DNA of 50,644 nucleotides from Halomonas organivorans (GTDB taxonomy: Bacteria > Pseudomonadota > Gammaproteobacteria > Pseudomonadales > Halomonadaceae). The stretch spans positions 221,077 through 271,720 of the forward strand of contig NZ_JACHXM010000005.1 in assembly GCF_014192055.1 (NCBI RefSeq). The letters are read 5' to 3'. Positions 47,770 through 50,644 of this stretch are shown here, piece by piece. Under the pieces are notes generated by a model that was given only the letters and a program-made list of their open reading frames with translations, did no database searches and was not told where the DNA came from. Made by a program: the position numbers and the translations under genes. Numbering within the stretch: the stretch's first letter is position 1; each line of letters opens with the position of its first letter.

Positions 47770-49499
47770 ACCATCGTGATACTTCATGGCTGAGCGCCGC
47801 CCTGGTGACGGGCCTGCTGGCCCTGCCCAGCGTGGCCAACGCCCAGAATCTCACGCCCTCGCTGGGCCTTTCCGACCAGCAGGGGGCGACGGCAGCCGCA
47901 GCGGCAGCCCAGGCCAGCGGGCAGGGCGAGAGCGTGGATGCCAACCCGCGAGCCAACTGGAACAACGCCAACTATGGCCCCGTCGCCAACCCGCCCAAGG
48001 CGGAGATGGATGAGCTGCCGCCGTTCGGTGCCAACCTCTTCGAAGGCGGCTTTCGCGGCGCCATGGCCGACGGCCTGAATGCCGGCTATAAGGTCAAGCC
48101 CGGCGACCAGGTGACCCTGCGCGCCTGGGGCGCCGTGGAACTCGACCGCACCATGGCGGTGGATGCCCAGGGCAATGTCTTCATTCCCTCGATCGGCCCG
48201 GTGCAGGTGCAAGGCATGAGCAGCCAGCAGCTGGATGCCCAGGTGCGCCAGGCGATCAAGAGCGTCTACCCGCAGGACGTCGAGGTCTACACCAACTTGC
48301 AGGGCGTGCAGCCGGTCGGCGTGTTCGTTACCGGCTACGTCGACAACCCGGGGCGCTATTCCGGCACGCCGTCGGATTCGGTGCTGTACTTCCTCGACCA
48401 GGCCGGCGGCATCGACCAGGATCTCGGCAGCTACCGTCAGATTCGGGTCGAGCGCAACGGTCGCACCGTCGCGACGGTCGACCTGTACGACTTCCTGCTC
48501 GACGGCGACATCCAGCGCCCGCAGTTCAAGGACGGCGACACCATCGTCGTCGAGGAACGCGGCCCGGCCATCGCCGTCACCGGCGACGTGAAGCGCGAGT
48601 ATCGCTACGAGCTGACGGGCCAGCAGCTGAGCGGCGCCGACGTGACCCGCCTGGCGCGCCTGCGCAGCGGCGTGTCCCACGTCCTGCTGCGCGGCGATCG
48701 CTCCGACGGCCCGGTGGCCGATTACGTTCCGCTCAGCGAATTCGGCAGCCGCACCGTGCAAAGCGGCGACGAGGTGCTGTTCAGCTCCGACCAGCGCAGC
48801 GAGAACATCGTCGTCGAGCTGCAGGGCAGCTTCTTCGGCCCGTCGCGCTACGTGCTGCCGCGCAACGCCCGGCTCGGCGAGCTGCTCGATGCCGTCAGCG
48901 TGCCCAAGGAAATGACCAGCGTGCGGGACATCTCGATCCTGCGCGAAAGCGTCGCCGAGCAGCAGGAAGAAGCCTTGGACAAGAGCCTGCATCGCCTGCA
49001 GACCACCTATCTGGGCTACCCGGCACGCACCGCCGCCGAAGGCGAGATCCAGGTGCGCCAGGCCGAGCTGATCGAACGCTTCGTGGAGCAGGCCTCACAG
49101 GTCGAGCCCACCGGCCAGCTCGTCGTGGCACGCCGCGGCCAGGGGCTCGCCGACGTGCGCCTGCAGGACGGCGACGTGATCCGGATTCCCGAGACCAACG
49201 ACGCCATCCTGCTCAGCGGCGAGATCACCATGCCCCAGGCGGTGGTGTATACCCCGGGCATGTCCGTCGACGACTACATCGAACAGGCCGGCGGCTTCAC
49301 GCCACGCGCCAACGACGACGAAGTGCTGGTCGCCCATCGCAACGGCGCCGTGGTCCCGGCCGGCGATGCACGGCTGAGAGCCGGCGACGAGATCATCGTT
49401 CTCCCGCGCGCCCCGACCAGCAACATCGAACTCGGCAAGTCGATCACGCAGATCCTCTACCAGGTGGCCGTGGCCACGAAGGTCGCCCTCGATCTCTGA
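47766..49499 (+). CDS. Polysaccharide export protein, KpsD/Wza family
   Basis: A 577-residue periplasmic/outer-membrane protein with a signal peptide ending SVANA. The Poly_export domain begins near residue 107 with YKVKPGDQVTLRAWG, followed by several SLBB domains (GVFVTGYVDNPGRYSG, then AVVYTPGMSVDDYIEQAGG). The length and the C-terminal ITQILYQVAVATKVAL resemble KpsD (about 558 aa) of ABC-transporter-dependent capsules more than the shorter Wza. GTG start with GGAGG eight bases upstream. Works with the following KpsM-type permease. Confidence 0.88.
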   Translation: MNHRDTSWLSAALVTGLLALPSVANAQNLTPSLGLSDQQGATAAAAAAQASGQGESVDANPRANWNNANYGPVANPPKAEMDELPPFGANLFEGGFRGAMADGLNAGYKVKPGDQVTLRAWGAVELDRTMAVDAQGNVFIPSIGPVQVQGMSSQQLDAQVRQAIKSVYPQDVEVYTNLQGVQPVGVFVTGYVDNPGRYSGTPSDSVLYFLDQAGGIDQDLGSYRQIRVERNGRTVATVDLYDFLLDGDIQRPQFKDGDTIVVEERGPAIAVTGDVKREYRYELTGQQLSGADVTRLARLRSGVSHVLLRGDRSDGPVADYVPLSEFGSRTVQSGDEVLFSSDQRSENIVVELQGSFFGPSRYVLPRNARLGELLDAVSVPKEMTSVRDISILRESVAEQQEEALDKSLHRLQTTYLGYPARTAAEGEIQVRQAELIERFVEQASQVEPTGQLVVARRGQGLADVRLQDGDVIRIPETNDAILLSGEITMPQAVVYTPGMSVDDYIEQAGGFTPRANDDEVLVAHRNGAVVPAGDARLRAGDEIIVLPRAPTSNIELGKSITQILYQVAVATKVALDL

Positions 49500-49504
49500 C
49501 CGGC

Positions 49505-49665
49505 TTGCGCCGGGAGCTGGAAGCTAAAAGCTAGAAGCTGGAAGAAAACCCAAGGTCAACACCATTACTCAAAGCTGGTCTCCAGTGGGTTTCTTCCAGC
49601 TTAAGCCCGCGAAGCGGGCGTTCTTCCAGCTTCTAGCTCCCGGCGAAGCCGGGGACTTCCAGCTT
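49505..49665. repeat. Inverted-repeat spacer 3 (kpsD-kpsM)
   Basis: Left arm GAGCTGGAAGCTAAAAGC and GCTGGAAGAAAACCC; right arm GGGTTTCTTCCAGCTT, then CTTCCAGCTTCTAGCTCCCGG. CCCGCGAAGCGGG forms an extra hairpin on the right arm. The permease start codon lies immediately after it. Confidence 0.9.
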
Positions 49666-49667
49666 TC

Positions 49668-50492
49668 ATGGATAAGCCAATGACACAGCCAACTTCCTCT
49701 GCCACTCCAACGCGTCGCACGCCTTGGCAGGTAACCCGCAGCGTCTGGTACGCGATGTTCATGCGCGAGGCCGTATCTCGCACCATGACCGACCGCATGG
49801 GCTGGTTCTGGATGATCTTCGAACCGCTGGCCTTCACGCTGATCATGGTGGGGATTCGTTCCTTCATTCGCGGCGATCGACTGATCGTTGGCGCCGACTT
49901 CATCCCCTGGATGATCGTCGGGATGATGGGTTTCTTCCTGATCCGCGAAGGCATGATGCGGGGCCTGGGCGCGGTGGAAGCCAACAGCGCCCTGTTCGCC
50001 TATCGCCAGGTGCAGCCGATCGACCCGGTGCTGGTGCGCAACTTCCTGGAAGGCATGCTGCGTACCTTCATCTTCCTGCTGTTTATCGTCGGCGGGCTGA
50101 TGCTGGGGCTGGATATCAACCCGGACGATGCGATTGGCGCCTTTGCATGGTGGGCTTCGGCCTGGTGCCTCGGGTTGGGGCTGGGGCTTGTCGTCTCGGT
50201 GATAGCGAATCTTGTGCCGGAATTCGGCAAGGTATTGCGTATGATCACGATGCCGCTGTTGATCCTCTCCGGGGTGATCTTCCCGCTGAACCATCTGCCG
50301 CACTGGCTGCTGGAATACCTGATGCTCAACCCCATCGTGCATGCCCTCGAGCTGCTGCGGGCGAGCTTCTTCGAGGGTTACTACGTCGTGCACGGCACCA
50401 GCGCCACCTACTTCTGGATGTTCACGCTCTCCACGCTTGCGCTGGGGATGCTGCTGCACGTTCGCTTCAAGGACAAATTGAAGGCCAAGTAG
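49668..50492 (+). CDS. ABC-2 type polysaccharide export permease, KpsM-like
   Basis: A 274-residue inner-membrane protein with six membrane segments. The cytoplasmic N-terminus reads SVWYAMFMREAVSRTMTDRMGWFWMIFEP, the family's amphipathic entry before TM1, and the late SGVIFPLNHLP and LNPIVHALELLRASFFEGY blocks are typical of KpsM/Wzm capsule permeases. It should pair with a KpsT-type ATPase, not present before the window edge. Its start is in the repeat-derived spacer; an internal Met four codons later is possible. Confidence 0.92.
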   Translation: MDKPMTQPTSSATPTRRTPWQVTRSVWYAMFMREAVSRTMTDRMGWFWMIFEPLAFTLIMVGIRSFIRGDRLIVGADFIPWMIVGMMGFFLIREGMMRGLGAVEANSALFAYRQVQPIDPVLVRNFLEGMLRTFIFLLFIVGGLMLGLDINPDDAIGAFAWWASAWCLGLGLGLVVSVIANLVPEFGKVLRMITMPLLILSGVIFPLNHLPHWLLEYLMLNPIVHALELLRASFFEGYYVVHGTSATYFWMFTLSTLALGMLLHVRFKDKLKAK

Positions 50493-50494
50493 TC

Positions 50495-50644
50495 GTAAGC
50501 TGGAAGAGCGCCCGCTTCGCGGGCTTAAGCTTGAAGCTTGAAGAAAAAACCTTGACCCGATGATGGCGGGGTTCATGCTGCCTTCCAGCTTCCAGCTTCC
50601 AGCTTCCAGCTTCCAGCTTCCAGCTTCCAGCTTCCAGCTTCCAG
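50495..50644. repeat. Inverted-repeat spacer 4 ending in AGCTTCC heptamers (runs off the window)
   Basis: GCTGGAAG and AGCTTGAAGCTTGAAG words plus a GCCCGCTTCGCGGGC hairpin, then a core matching 28250-28287, then at least eight AGCTTCC heptamers from 50587 to the edge. Confidence 0.9.

Overview
The window is a G+C-rich gammaproteobacterial chromosome segment that looks like Halomonas or a close relative. The basis is the protein repertoire (MobA-like hydroxylase, GrxA, PpnN, RegBA-type pair, AacS/ScoAB), overall base composition, and very repeat-rich spacers. No rRNA, tRNA, CRISPR array or prophage was seen.

Layout. 1-300: tandem REP-type repeat, then a MioC-like flavodoxin and a small membrane protein. 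1.3-10.4 kb: ppnN, a LysR regulator and the glycine cleavage system, split into gcvH-gcvP (minus) and an AGCS symporter-gcvT unit (plus). The two diverge from a 519-bp control region holding three copies of one palindrome. 10.4-17.5 kb: MarR with a divergent 3-hydroxybenzoate 4-monooxygenase-like gene, alkB, and a minus-strand run of PAP2 phosphatase, glycosyltransferase, LysM/degenerate-LytM lipoprotein and acyltransferase. 17.5-19.5 kb: REP array. 19.5-28.1 kb: acetoacetyl-CoA synthetase, LysR, scoAB, a DUF1338-like gene, grxA, an inositol monophosphatase, a HybE-domain protein and 3-hydroxybutyrate dehydrogenase. 28.4-30.2 kb: RegA/RegB-type two-component pair. 30.3-32.6 kb: REP array around an apparently intact REP-associated tyrosine transposase (RAYT). 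32.7-37.4 kb: RND efflux adaptor and pump, an XRE regulator, and a broken HipA-like gene ending at another REP array (37.9-39.4 kb). 39.4-40.8 kb: OmpW and a 760-bp, A+T-richer spacer.

The most interesting block is 40.6 kb to the window end. One co-directional run encodes an SLC13-type anion transporter, CysQ, CysD, a four-helix-bundle protein, CysN/CysC fusion, a lipoprotein, a KpsD/Wza-type export protein and a KpsM-type ABC permease. Its leader carries an exact 12-base ops/JUMPstart element (GGCGGTAGCGTG), the recruitment site of the antiterminator RfaH, about 100 bases after a perfect TATAAT. The gene set provides sulfate uptake, PAPS synthesis, removal of PAP and polysaccharide export, with no PAPS reductase in view. 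I infer an RfaH-controlled operon for a sulfated capsule or exopolysaccharide; the sulfotransferases should lie beyond the right edge.

The second theme is repeats. REP elements (GGAG plus a short palindrome) form five arrays around one RAYT. Separately, three unrelated heptamer families (AGCTTCC, AGCCCGM, CACTCAC) and a family of long inverted repeats fill spacers, including almost every spacer of the putative sulfation/capsule operon.
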